Source: Streptomyces lunaelactis (GTDB lineage Bacteria; Actinomycetota; Actinomycetes; Streptomycetales; Streptomycetaceae). Taken from it: 64,000 nt of DNA. A program made the position numbers and the translations under genes. This document shows, one piece after another, positions 52,500-60,505 of the stretch. How positions within the stretch are numbered: position 1 is the stretch's first letter; every line of letters begins with the position of its first letter. The notes under the pieces were generated by a model. The model was not told the DNA's origin. It did no database searches and saw nothing but the letters and a program-made list of their open reading frames with translations. The DNA lies in NCBI RefSeq assembly GCF_003054555.1, contig NZ_CP026304.1, forward strand, positions 3,782,001 through 3,846,000, in the 5' to 3' direction.

Positions 52500-52615
52500 C
52501 CCCTGCCCGCCCCTTCCCGCTGTATCGATGTGCGGCTCCGCCGCGTGGGGGGCTGCGCCCCCAGACCCCGTACGGCTTCGGCCGTGTCCTCGATCGCCGG
52601 ACGGGCTGGATACTC
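52500..52615. repeat. Dispersed intergenic repeat, copy 3
   Basis: It shares the ACGGC-TTCGGCCGTGTCCTCGATCGCCGGACGGGCT arrangement with copies at 14543 and 29881, with a few base changes. It fills the gap between the SDR and acyl-CoA dehydrogenase genes and may reduce read-through between them. Confidence 0.65.
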
Positions 52616-52618
52616 CAG

Positions 52619-53530
52619 CTACCCGTTCGGGCGGGCGCCCGACGACGCCGCTCGCGCCATCTCCTCCAGCTGCGCCAGCATCGGCATCGGGTCCACCCCC
52701 ACCGTCCCCGGCAGAAAGTCCGCGATCCTCTCCGGCGTCCACCCGCCCTCCGCGTAACCCGCTCGCAGCTCCCTCGGCTGCGCCCACACCGCGATCTTCG
52801 GGCCCGCGATCGTGTAGACCTGACCCGTGATCCGCTCCTTGCGGGCGCGGTCGGAGAGCAGGTAGACGACCAGCGCCGCCACATCCTCCGGCTCCCCGAT
52901 CTCCTTCAGCTCCATCGGGACGTTCGCCGACATCCGCGTACGCGCCACCGGCGCCACCGCGTTCGCCGTCACCCCGTACTTGTGCAGGCCCAGCGCCGCG
53001 CTCCGCACCAGCGAGATGATCCCGCCCTTCGCGGCCGAGTAGTTCGCCTGCGCCACGCTCCCCTGGTGGTTCCCGCTGGTGAAGCCGATCAGGGTGCCGC
53101 CGCCCTGTTTGCGCATCACTGCGGACGCCGCCCGGAAGACCGTGAACGTGCCCTTCAGGTGCGTTGCGACGACCGGGTCCCACTCCTCCTCGGACATGTT
53201 GAAGAGCATCCGCTCGCGCAGGATCCCGGCCACGCACACGACCCCGTCGATCCGGCCGTACTCCGCGAGCGCGACGTCCACGATCCGCCGGCCGCCGGCC
53301 ATCGTCGAGATGTCGTCGGCCACGGCGACCGCTTCGCCGCCGGCCACGACGATCTCCTTGACGACCGCCGACGCAATCTCGGACGTCGGCTCGCCGCCCT
53401 CGATCGAGACGCCGTAGTCGTTGACGACGACCCGCGCACCCTCCGCCGCCGCGGCCAGCGCCACCGCGCGTCCGATGCCACGCCCCGCTCCCGTCACGGC
53501 GACGACCTTGCCTGCCAAGAAGTTCCCCAC
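52619..53530 (-). CDS. SDR family oxidoreductase
   Basis: A 303-residue short-chain dehydrogenase. It has VVAVTGAGRGIGRAVALA (about 8-25), VCVAGILRERM (about 96), a GGTLIGFTSGNHQG strand and YSAAKGGIISLVRSA (about 160). The C-terminal extension of about 60 residues (beyond GPKIAVWAQPRELRAG) is long for a classical SDR and resembles steroid/peroxisomal multifunctional dehydrogenases. The GTG start is at 53530. Operator at 53552; first gene of an operon with ACAD and ADH. Confidence 0.85.
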   Translation of the reverse strand: MGNFLAGKVVAVTGAGRGIGRAVALAAAAEGARVVVNDYGVSIEGGEPTSEIASAVVKEIVVAGGEAVAVADDISTMAGGRRIVDVALAEYGRIDGVVCVAGILRERMLFNMSEEEWDPVVATHLKGTFTVFRAASAVMRKQGGGTLIGFTSGNHQGSVAQANYSAAKGGIISLVRSAALGLHKYGVTANAVAPVARTRMSANVPMELKEIGEPEDVAALVVYLLSDRARKERITGQVYTIAGPKIAVWAQPRELRAGYAEGGWTPERIADFLPGTVGVDPMPMLAQLEEMARAASSGARPNG

Positions 53531-53551
53531 GCCCGGCCCCTTCCCGCGGTT

Positions 53552-53568
53552 TCTGACGGACCGTTAGA
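53552..53568. promoter_or_regulatory. TGACG operator, divergent
   Basis: TCTGACGGACCGTTAGA lies between the divergent SDR and cyclase genes (21 and 45 bases from the starts). One base of the right arm differs. A degenerate second copy overlaps the region to its right. Confidence 0.75.
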
Positions 53569-53585
53569 TTCTACGGTCAGTCAGA
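53569..53585. promoter_or_regulatory. Degenerate TGACG operator half-site
   Basis: The right arm AGTCAGA is good, while the left arm TTCTACG keeps only its last part. It is centred 17 bases from the full site, so it may be a weak accessory site. Confidence 0.4.
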
Positions 53586-53613
53586 TACTCGAGCACAAGC
53601 CCCAGGAGGCCCG

Positions 53614-54540
53614 ATGTCACTGCCGGCCGAGTTCCACGACATCGCCAAACGCGTCAACAACTGGGGCCGTTGGGGAACCGACGACGAGCGGGGGACTCTC
53701 AACCTGATCACGGACGAGGTGGTCAGGGCCGCCGCGGCCACCGTCCGCACCGGCCGCCGCGTCCCCCTCGCGCTTCCGCTCCAGCAGGACGGCATCCAGA
53801 CCGGCATGATTCCGGGCCGGGTGAACCCCCTGCACACCATGGTCCAGATCAATCAGGAGCTCTTCGGCCCCGGCACCGTCGCCACCAGCGACGACGCCGT
53901 GACCATGGGTCTGCAGGCCGCCACCCACTGGGACGCCCTGACCCATGTCTCCCACTCGGGGAAGATCTACAACGGCCGCCCCGCCGACACCATCACCCCG
54001 CACGCCCGCGCCCGGTTCAGCGGTATCGACAAGGCCGGGCACATCGTCTCTCGCGGCGTCCTGCTCGACGTGGCGCGCGCGAAGGGGCTCGACCGCCTGC
54101 CCGGCGATCACGCCGTCACCCCCGAGGACCTTGACCAGGCCGCGGAGTTCGGCGGGGTGAGCGTGCAGCCCGGCGACATCGTTCTCGTACGGACCGGGCA
54201 GATCCAGGTCTGCCTCGGCGGGGACAAGCACGGCTACGCGTACCCGTCCCCGGGCCTCTCGGTCCGTACGCCCGAGTGGTTCCACGCCCACGACGTCGCC
54301 GCCGTCGCGAACGACACCCTCACCTTCGAGATCTTCCCGCCGGAGATCGAGAACCTCTGGCTGCCCGTGCACGCCCTCGACCTCGTCGAGATGGGCATGC
54401 TGCAGGGCCAGAACTGGAATCTGGAAAAGTTGTCCACAGCCTGTGCAGAAGTGAAGCGGTACGCGTTTCTGCTGTCGGCGATGCCCGAACCGTTCGTCGG
54501 CGGTACGGGAACCCCCGTCGCCCCCGTCGCGATCCTCTGA
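53614..54540 (+). CDS. Cyclase/kynurenine-formamidase-family hydrolase
   Basis: A 308-residue protein of the cyclase (KynB-like) family. It has RWGTDDERGTLNLIT (about 19-33), a metal site in HWDALTHVSHSGKIYNG (about 105-121, the HxxxxxH/D type), GIDKAGHIVSRGVLLDVA and VQPGDIVLVRTGQ. The C-terminal LPVHALDLVEMGMLQGQNW is conserved. It may hydrolyse an amide or lactone, or open a ring. The ATG follows CAGGAGG. It is driven from the divergent operator region at 53552-53585. Confidence 0.8.
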   Translation: MSLPAEFHDIAKRVNNWGRWGTDDERGTLNLITDEVVRAAAATVRTGRRVPLALPLQQDGIQTGMIPGRVNPLHTMVQINQELFGPGTVATSDDAVTMGLQAATHWDALTHVSHSGKIYNGRPADTITPHARARFSGIDKAGHIVSRGVLLDVARAKGLDRLPGDHAVTPEDLDQAAEFGGVSVQPGDIVLVRTGQIQVCLGGDKHGYAYPSPGLSVRTPEWFHAHDVAAVANDTLTFEIFPPEIENLWLPVHALDLVEMGMLQGQNWNLEKLSTACAEVKRYAFLLSAMPEPFVGGTGTPVAPVAIL

Positions 54541-54542
54541 GG

Positions 54543-54995
54543 CTACGGCGCGGCGACGAAGCCCCGCACCCCCGGCTCGTACGCAACGGTCGGCGCGCCC
54601 CTGTCCACCTCGCACCAGATGGACTTGCCCGCACCCTCCGGCTGCCAGCCCCACCGGTCGGCGAGCCCGTCGACCAGTTCGAGCCCGCGGCCGTTGGTGT
54701 CCCCGCCCTCGGCGTGGCGCGGCTGCGGCGGGCAGGCGCTGATATCGACGACCTCCACCCGTACCGTCCCGGCCTCAGCCGCTCCCGCGCCGAAGAGCAT
54801 CCGCAGCACCGCCGGACAGCCGGTGTGGACGACGGCGTTGGTCACGAGCTCCGAGATCAGCAGGATCAGTGTCTCGGCCAGCGGCTCGTCGTCCCCTATC
54901 CCGGACCCTTCGAGCCTGGACCGGGCCCACCTCCGAGCTCGTCCCACCTCCGCGGGATCGGGCCCGACCTCCAACTGAACCAGAAGCACCTGCAC
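54543..54995 (-). CDS. ATP-binding RsbW-type anti-sigma regulator
   Basis: A 150-residue HATPase_c protein. It has the N-box ILLISELVTNAVVHTG (about 43-58), a DISACPPQPR strand and G-box TNGRGLELVDGLADRWGW (about 98-115). It is a standalone relative of the one at 4064. It has no whiJ-like partner nearby except perhaps a 62-codon frame at 55150 on the other strand. The stop lies two bases from the cyclase stop (convergent). Confidence 0.75.
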   Translation of the reverse strand: MQVLLVQLEVGPDPAEVGRARRWARSRLEGSGIGDDEPLAETLILLISELVTNAVVHTGCPAVLRMLFGAGAAEAGTVRVEVVDISACPPQPRHAEGGDTNGRGLELVDGLADRWGWQPEGAGKSIWCEVDRGAPTVAYEPGVRGFVAAP

Positions 54996-55384
54996 CGTTC
55001 ACACCATCCGAACCGGCGGACACATCGCCTCGCGCCTCGACAAGGTCCCCAACAGGGTCACTGAACGTGACTCCCTTGCGAGACAGCATGGTTGACGTAC
55101 AGTCACCGCAACAAGCGCTTCGGGCATATTCCAGCGCGAAGGAGTACCCGTGGTGCATACTGTGCGACGCACGTTGTGGGGAGTCGAACAGAGGCACGCA
55201 GCACGCGTGCACAGGCGGCGAACGGCGCACATTCCGGGGCCCGGAGCCGCCGCACGGGCGACACCGGTGAAGCCCGGTCTCGGAACCACTCGCATCCCAC
55301 GGAGCGTACCGGAGCGTCACCCCGACTCCGGGCCGTGACGAGTCGTCCGAAGGACACAACCCGGTATCGACAATCGGTGACGCT
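54996..55384. other. Intergenic region with one doubtful small frame
   Basis: It contains the promoter of the leftward ATPase and a TTGACGTACAGTCA motif at 55093 that resembles a weak regulon operator. One short frame with a ribosome site is listed separately at 55150. No other element was seen. Confidence 0.45.
55150..55338 (+). CDS. Possible 62-residue small protein
   Basis: The GTG at 55150 is preceded by GAAGGAG at the right distance. The product is Arg/His-rich and without a recognised domain. It is divergent from the anti-sigma-type ATPase at 54543. The good ribosome site is the only positive evidence; the composition is not clearly protein-like. Confidence 0.3.
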   Translation: MVHTVRRTLWGVEQRHAARVHRRRTAHIPGPGAAARATPVKPGLGTTRIPRSVPERHPDSGP

Positions 55385-56308
55385 TCAGAGTGCTGAGGCC
55401 AAGGCATCGGCCTGGATCTCCTCCGACTCGGCCGCGGTGAGCCACATCTGCGCCCGCAGCCAGGCCCGCTTGAGATGCAGATGGACATCCGCCTCCCAGG
55501 TGAAGCCCATACCGCCGTACACCTGGAGGCAGTCGCGCGCATTGCGTACGGCCGCCTCGTCGGCGAGCAGCTTGGCGCCGGCGATCTCGGTGAGGTCCCC
55601 GGTGACCGCGGCCGCGTAGACGGCGCTGCGGGCGACCTCCGTGCGTACGAGCATCTGGGCACACAGATGCTTGACTGCCTGGAAGCCGCCGACGGGCTGT
55701 CCGAACTGCTGCCGCTCCTTGGCGTATTGGACGGCCGCCTCGGTGGTGCGCGCGGCGCTGCCGAGCTGTTCGGCAGCGGTCAGCAGCGTGCCGTCCGGGT
55801 GCGGTGGCGCCGTGGGAATGTCCGGCGACGACCGGTGCACCGGGGTGAGCGGGTCCATGGACCGGACCGCCCTGGCCGAGGGGAGGTCCTTGGGGTACCT
55901 GACCCGCCACGACCTGTCGTACAGCACCAGCGCCACATCGGCGTCGGCGAAGTGCGGGATGTGGCCGCGCAGTTGAGTGGCGCAGGTGACCACCGTGCCG
56001 CCCTCCGCCGCGCCCGGCACGATCCCCGCCGCCAGATGCGTCGCCACCAGCGGCCCGTTCAGCAGCGCCCGGCCCGCCTCCTCGAAGGCGAGGACCGCCT
56101 CGGGCAGTCCGAGCCCGACGCCGCCCTCCGCTTCCGGGAGCCGCAGCGCGAAGAAGCCGGCCTCGCCGAGCTGCCGCCACAGCTCCCGGTCGACCGTGCC
56201 CTCCCGGTCCACGGCCGCCCGGAGCGCGTCGCGGCCGAAGCGGCCCGCCAGCAGCTCCCGTACGCCGCTTCGCAGAGCACGCTGGTCGCCGGTCAGCCGG
56301 AAGTCCAT
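55385..56308 (-). CDS. Acyl-CoA dehydrogenase, small subunit
   Basis: A 307-residue shortened FadE. It has MDFRLTGDQRALRSGVRELL, GVGLGLPEAVLAFEEAGRALLNGPL, a very short beta-domain (about 120-160) and the C-terminal KERQQFGQPVGGFQAVKHLCAQML and CLQVYGGMGFTWEADVHLHLKRA. It is typical of the second subunit of alpha2beta2 dehydrogenases of the ChsE/FadE28-29 type. The ATG overlaps the stop of the large subunit (TGATG), which ensures balanced synthesis. It belongs to the amidohydrolase operon. Confidence 0.85.
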   Translation of the reverse strand: MDFRLTGDQRALRSGVRELLAGRFGRDALRAAVDREGTVDRELWRQLGEAGFFALRLPEAEGGVGLGLPEAVLAFEEAGRALLNGPLVATHLAAGIVPGAAEGGTVVTCATQLRGHIPHFADADVALVLYDRSWRVRYPKDLPSARAVRSMDPLTPVHRSSPDIPTAPPHPDGTLLTAAEQLGSAARTTEAAVQYAKERQQFGQPVGGFQAVKHLCAQMLVRTEVARSAVYAAAVTGDLTEIAGAKLLADEAAVRNARDCLQVYGGMGFTWEADVHLHLKRAWLRAQMWLTAAESEEIQADALASAL

Positions 56309-57462
56309 CAGCGCCCTTTCGGGAGGCCGAGGATCCGCTCGGCGACGATGTTCTGCTGGATCTGCGAGGTGCCCGCGGCGATGGTGTACGAGAGCGAGGA
56401 GAGCCGGTCCGCCGTCCACTCGTGGTCGAGGTCCACGGCGTCGGGTCCGAGCACCTCGGCGGCGGCCTCGTACAGCTCCTGGCGCGCGTGCGAGTAGCGG
56501 AGCTTGAAGACCGAGCCGCCGATGCCGGGTACGCCGCCGGTGCTCTGCGACTCGCTGACGTTCCACTGGGTGAGCCGCCACAGGGCACTGAACTCCGCGT
56601 TCAGCCGCCCCAGTCTCCGCCGCAGCACCGGATCGTCCCAGCGGCCGTTCCGCCGGGCCGTACGGGCCAGTTCGCCCAGCGTGCGGCGGCAGGCGACGAC
56701 CTCGCCGACGAATGCCGTGCCGCGCTCGAAGGAGAGGGTGACCATGGTGACGCGCCAGCCGTCGTTCTCCTCGCCGACGCGGTTCGCGACCGGGACGCGG
56801 ACCTCGTCGAGGAACATCTCGGCGAACTCCGCCGACCCGGCGAGCGTGCGCAGCGGGCGCACGGTGACCCCGGGCGCGTCCATGGGCATCGCCAGCCAGG
56901 AGATCCCGCGGTGCTTGGGCGCCCCGGGGTCCGTCCGTACGAGCAGCTCGCACCAGTCGGCGACCTCGGCGTGCGAGGTCCAGATCTTGGCGCCGCTGAT
57001 CACGTACGAGTCCCCGTCCCGGACGGCCTTCGTACGCAGCGACGCCAGGTCCGAGCCGGCGTCCGGCTCGCTGAAGCCCTGGCACCAGACCTCGTCGCCG
57101 CGCAGCACGGGCGGCAGCCAGCGGGCGCGCTGTTCGGCCGTGCCCTCCGCGGCGATGGTGGGACCGGCGTGCAGCAGACCCACGAAGTTCGCGCCCACGT
57201 ACGGCGCCCCGGCCCGCTCCGTCTCCTCCAGGTAGATCAGATGCTGGGTCGGGGTCGCTCCCTGCCCGCCCGCGTCGACGGGCCAGTGCAGGCCCGCGTA
57301 CCCGGCGTCGTACAGCATCCGCTGCCAGGCCGTGTCGTACGCCCGGCGGCCCGGCCAGTCCAGCGGGTCGGGCTTCGGCGGCAGTTCGGGCAGCGACACG
57401 GCGAGCCACGCGCGCAGCCGCGCCCGGAAGGCCTCTTCCTCCTCCGTGTACGTGAGGTCCAC
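56308..57462 (-). CDS. Acyl-CoA dehydrogenase, large subunit
   Basis: A 384-residue FadE protein. It has DEVWCQGFSEPDAGSDLASLRT (about 120-141), SGAKIWTSHAEVADWCELLVRT (about 153-174), LAGSAEFAEMFLDEVRVP (about 203-220) and TIAAGTSQIQQNIVAERILGLP. It forms a heteromer with the gene at 55385. The GTG start shares its G with the upstream stop (TAGTG), so it is coupled to the amidohydrolase. It oxidises the acyl-CoA made by the ligase, probably one with a bulky ring system. Confidence 0.85.
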   Translation of the reverse strand: MDLTYTEEEEAFRARLRAWLAVSLPELPPKPDPLDWPGRRAYDTAWQRMLYDAGYAGLHWPVDAGGQGATPTQHLIYLEETERAGAPYVGANFVGLLHAGPTIAAEGTAEQRARWLPPVLRGDEVWCQGFSEPDAGSDLASLRTKAVRDGDSYVISGAKIWTSHAEVADWCELLVRTDPGAPKHRGISWLAMPMDAPGVTVRPLRTLAGSAEFAEMFLDEVRVPVANRVGEENDGWRVTMVTLSFERGTAFVGEVVACRRTLGELARTARRNGRWDDPVLRRRLGRLNAEFSALWRLTQWNVSESQSTGGVPGIGGSVFKLRYSHARQELYEAAAEVLGPDAVDLDHEWTADRLSSLSYTIAAGTSQIQQNIVAERILGLPKGR

Positions 57463-58691
57463 TACCGGTCCAGGTCCCGGCCCGGTTCCCGGCCCAGGTC
57501 CCGGTCCAGATCCAGGCCGAGCATCCGGATTGCGTTGCCGCGCATCAGCTTGTAGACCGTCTCGTCGTCGAGGCCCTTGACGTGGTCGAGGGCGACTTCC
57601 TTGGTGTGCGGGAAGGTCGAGTCGACGTGCGGATAGTCGGTCTCGAAGGTGGCGTTGTCGCGTCCGACGACATCCAGCGAGGCCACGCCGTGCTTGTCGC
57701 GGAAGAAGCAGCAGAACATCTGCCGGTAGTAGTACGTCGAGGGCGGCTCGGGGATCAGATCGCGCACCCCGCCCCAGGCCCGGTGCTCCTCCCACACATC
57801 GTCGGCGCGCTCCAGGGCGTACGGGATCCAGCCCATCTGGCCCTCGCTGTACGCCAGCTTCAGCGTCGGGAACTTCACCAGCACGCCGGAGAAGAGGAAG
57901 TCCATCATCGAGGCCATCGCGTTGTTGAAGGACAGCGAGGCCTGGACGGCGGGCGGCGCGTCCGGCGATGCGGCGGGCATCTGGGAGGACGAGCCGATGT
58001 GCATGTTCACGACCGTGCCGGTCTCCTGGCAGATCGCGAAGAACGGGTCCCAGTACCCGGTGTGGATCGACGGCAGCCCGAGATGGGTGGGGATCTCGGA
58101 GAAGGTCACCGCCCTCACCCCGCGCGCCGCGTTCCGCTTGATCTCGGCGACCGCCAGGTCGATGTCCCAGAGCGGGATGACGCACAGCGGGATCAGCCGG
58201 CCGCCGCTGTCCCCGCACCACTCCTCCACCATCCAGTCGTTGTAGGCGCGTACGCAGGCAAGGGCGACCTCCTTGTCGTGCGCCTCGGCGAAGGTCTGCC
58301 CGCAAAAGCGCGGGAAGGTGGGGAAGCAGAGGCTCGCCTCCACGTGGTTGAGGTCCATGTCGGCGAGGCGCGCCCCGGGGTCCCAGCAGCCGCGCCGCAT
58401 CTCCGCGCGGGTGATGCCCTCGAGGGTCATGTCGTCGCGGTCGAAGCCGACGGCGGCGATGTTGCGCTTGTACGGGAACTTGAGGTCCTCGTAGATCCAC
58501 CAGTCGGTCGGCGGCCCGTCCGGGTCCATGGTGATGACGTACTTGCCGCCGGTGTAGGCGAGTTCGCCGATGCCGGCGGTGAGCGGCTGGGGGCCGCGCT
58601 CGCGGTACTTCGCGGGCAGCCAGGTCTCGAAGAGGTGCGCCGGTTCGATCACGTGGTCGTCGACGCTGACGATCCGAGGAAGCTCTTTCAT
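57462..58691 (-). CDS. Amidohydrolase family metal-dependent hydrolase (PF04909-like), paralogue B
   Basis: A 409-residue paralogue of the gene at 20859. It has VDDHVIEPAHLFETWLPAKYRERGP (about 7-31), LADMDLNHVEASLCFPTFPRFCGQTF (about 112-137), MHIGSSS (about 240) and FETDYPHVDSTFPHTK (about 354). The tail LDLDRDLGREPGRDLDR is a short repeat. The ATG follows GGAGGGG. It is first in an operon with the two acyl-CoA dehydrogenase subunits, expressed from the operator at 58782. Two such paralogues in one regulon suggest two related cleavage steps or substrates. Confidence 0.85.
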   Translation of the reverse strand: MKELPRIVSVDDHVIEPAHLFETWLPAKYRERGPQPLTAGIGELAYTGGKYVITMDPDGPPTDWWIYEDLKFPYKRNIAAVGFDRDDMTLEGITRAEMRRGCWDPGARLADMDLNHVEASLCFPTFPRFCGQTFAEAHDKEVALACVRAYNDWMVEEWCGDSGGRLIPLCVIPLWDIDLAVAEIKRNAARGVRAVTFSEIPTHLGLPSIHTGYWDPFFAICQETGTVVNMHIGSSSQMPAASPDAPPAVQASLSFNNAMASMMDFLFSGVLVKFPTLKLAYSEGQMGWIPYALERADDVWEEHRAWGGVRDLIPEPPSTYYYRQMFCCFFRDKHGVASLDVVGRDNATFETDYPHVDSTFPHTKEVALDHVKGLDDETVYKLMRGNAIRMLGLDLDRDLGREPGRDLDR

Positions 58692-58781
58692 GGGTGTCCC
58701 CTCCGAGTGCTGCCGCTGATACTGCCGACCTGTTTCCGTTGAGCCGCTGTTTCCGTTGAGCCGCTGTTTCCGTCGACCGTT

Positions 58782-58798
58782 TCTGATGGTCCGTCAGA
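58782..58798. promoter_or_regulatory. TGACG operator
   Basis: TCTGATGGTCCGTCAGA lies about 90 bases before the leftward amidohydrolase-dehydrogenase operon. One base of the left arm differs from the consensus. Confidence 0.8.
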
Positions 58799-58859
58799 AA
58801 TCAGGCTAGCCCCGCACCCCTGGACCGACAAGGCGGTGAGCCCTACGCTCTCGACACGA

Positions 58860-58876
58860 TCTGACTACCCGTCAGC
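58860..58876. promoter_or_regulatory. TGACG operator
   Basis: TCTGACTACCCGTCAGC lies 26 bases before the rightward acyl-CoA ligase ATG. It is 78 bases (centre to centre) from the operator of the divergent operon. Confidence 0.8.
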
Positions 58877-58902
58877 TATGGCAGCCACGAGGGAGCTCGG
58901 GC

Positions 58903-60414
58903 ATGAACGAGACCGCACACGCACTGGGCGCCTCCCGCACCCTCTGGGAGCTCGTCGAACTCCGCGCCGGGCTCACCCCGGACCGTCCCGTACTGCTCCA
59001 GGACGACCGCAGCCTCACCTTCGGCGCGCTGCGGGACCGCTCCGAGCGGGTGGCGGCAGGACTGTACGAACTCGGGGTGCGGCCCGGCACGGTGGTCGCC
59101 TGGCAGCTGCCCACCCGGATCGAGACAGCGCTGCTCTCCTTCGCCCTCGCCCGCATCGGAGCCGTACAGACGCCGATCATCCCCTTCTACCGGGACCGCG
59201 AGGTGGGCTTCGCGCTACGGGAGTCCAAGGCCGCGTTCTTCGCCGTACCGGGGACCTGGCGCGGCTTCGACCACGCGGGCATGGCGCACCGGCTCGCACT
59301 GGAGCTCCCGGAGCCGCCGCTGGTCTTCGAGGCGTACGACACCCTGCCCGACGGCGACCCGGCCGTACTGCCTCCGCCGCCCCTGACCGGGAGGGACGTG
59401 CGGTGGATCTACTGGACCTCGGGCACCACATCGGACCCCAAGGGCGTGCTGCACACCGACCGTTCGCTGATCGCGGGCGGCTCCTGCCTCGCGCACGCGC
59501 TGCGTCTGTCGTCCGACGACGTCGGCTCGATGGCGTTCCCCTTCGCCCACATCGCCGGGCCCGACTACACGGTGATGCTGCTGCTGTACGGATTCCCGGC
59601 GGTGATGTTCGAGCAGTTCGCGCTGCCCGACGCGCTGGAGGGCTACCGCAGGCACGGTGTGACGGTCGCGGGCGGCTCCACCGCCTTCTACTCGATGTTC
59701 CTCACCGAGCAGCGCAAAGCGCCGGAGCGGCCGCTGATACCCAGCCTGCGGCTGCTGGCCGGGGGCGGGGCGCCCAAGCCGCCGGAGATCTATCACGCCG
59801 TGGTACGCGAGATGGGCTGCCAGCTCACCCACGGCTACGGCATGACCGAGGTCCCGATGATCACCATGGGCGCGCCCGACGACACCGTGCGGAACCTCGC
59901 CACGACCGAGGGGCGGCCGCCCGAGGGCATGGAGATACGCATCGTGGACGGCGAGGTGCGGCTGCGCGGGGAAGCCGTCTGCCAGGGCTACCTGGATCCC
60001 GCCCAGACCGCGGCCGCCTTCGACGGCGAGGGCTTCTTCGTCACCGGGGATCTGGGGCATGTCACCGAGTCCGGTCACCTCGTCCTCACCGGCCGCATCA
60101 AGGACGTCATCATCCGCAAGGGCGAGAACATCTCCGCGAAGGAGATCGAGGACCTCCTGCACGCGCATCCCGCCGTCGCGGACGTGGCGGTGATCGGCCT
60201 GCCGGACGCGGAGCGCGGCGAGCGGGTGTGCGCGGTGGTGGAACAGCCCGAGGGCGCACAGGAGTTGAGCCTCGGCGTGGTCACAGCGTATCTGCGCGGC
60301 CTGGGCCTGTCGGTGCACAAACTGCCGGAGCAGCTGGAGGTGGTGGAGGGACTGCCGCGGAACGAGACGCTGCGGAAGGTGCTCAAGTACAAGCTGCGGG
60401 AACGGTATTCGTGA
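58903..60414 (+). CDS. Acyl-CoA ligase (class I adenylate-forming), copy B
   Basis: A 503-residue ligase. It has the P-loop WTSGTTSDPKGVLHTD (about 167-182), LTHGYGMTEVPMITMG (about 308-323), GFFVTGDLGHV (about 377) and RIKDVIIRKGENISAKEIE (about 395-413), with a C-terminal Lys in LRKVLKYKLRE. It is of the cyclohexanecarboxylate/medium-chain acyl type in general appearance. It differs clearly from the ligase at 25902, so the regulon activates at least two acids. Confidence 0.85.
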   Translation: MNETAHALGASRTLWELVELRAGLTPDRPVLLQDDRSLTFGALRDRSERVAAGLYELGVRPGTVVAWQLPTRIETALLSFALARIGAVQTPIIPFYRDREVGFALRESKAAFFAVPGTWRGFDHAGMAHRLALELPEPPLVFEAYDTLPDGDPAVLPPPPLTGRDVRWIYWTSGTTSDPKGVLHTDRSLIAGGSCLAHALRLSSDDVGSMAFPFAHIAGPDYTVMLLLYGFPAVMFEQFALPDALEGYRRHGVTVAGGSTAFYSMFLTEQRKAPERPLIPSLRLLAGGGAPKPPEIYHAVVREMGCQLTHGYGMTEVPMITMGAPDDTVRNLATTEGRPPEGMEIRIVDGEVRLRGEAVCQGYLDPAQTAAAFDGEGFFVTGDLGHVTESGHLVLTGRIKDVIIRKGENISAKEIEDLLHAHPAVADVAVIGLPDAERGERVCAVVEQPEGAQELSLGVVTAYLRGLGLSVHKLPEQLEVVEGLPRNETLRKVLKYKLRERYS

Positions 60415-60505
60415 GCCCGCCGTCTCGTGCCGGAGTGGCAGCCCTCCGCAGCCGCTACCTGCGCGTGCGGTTGTGCGGCCGGGAGAGGGCTCGCGCGATA
60501 TTTGA

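Noticed and set aside
55091..55107. GTTGACGTACAGTCACC as a further operator
   Set aside because: Core TGACG-AGTCA has the right spacing, but both outer flanks miss the CTGA/TCAG positions invariant elsewhere. The neighbour is an anti-sigma ATPase.
15819..60414. Biosynthetic gene cluster for a natural product
   Set aside because: No core synthase (PKS, NRPS, terpene, RiPP) is present. The enzymes are of the degradation type.
15819..60414. Full steroid degradation cluster
   Set aside because: There is no KstD, Ksh, HsaA/C/D or Mce transporter; only the side-chain-like acyl-CoA steps are present.
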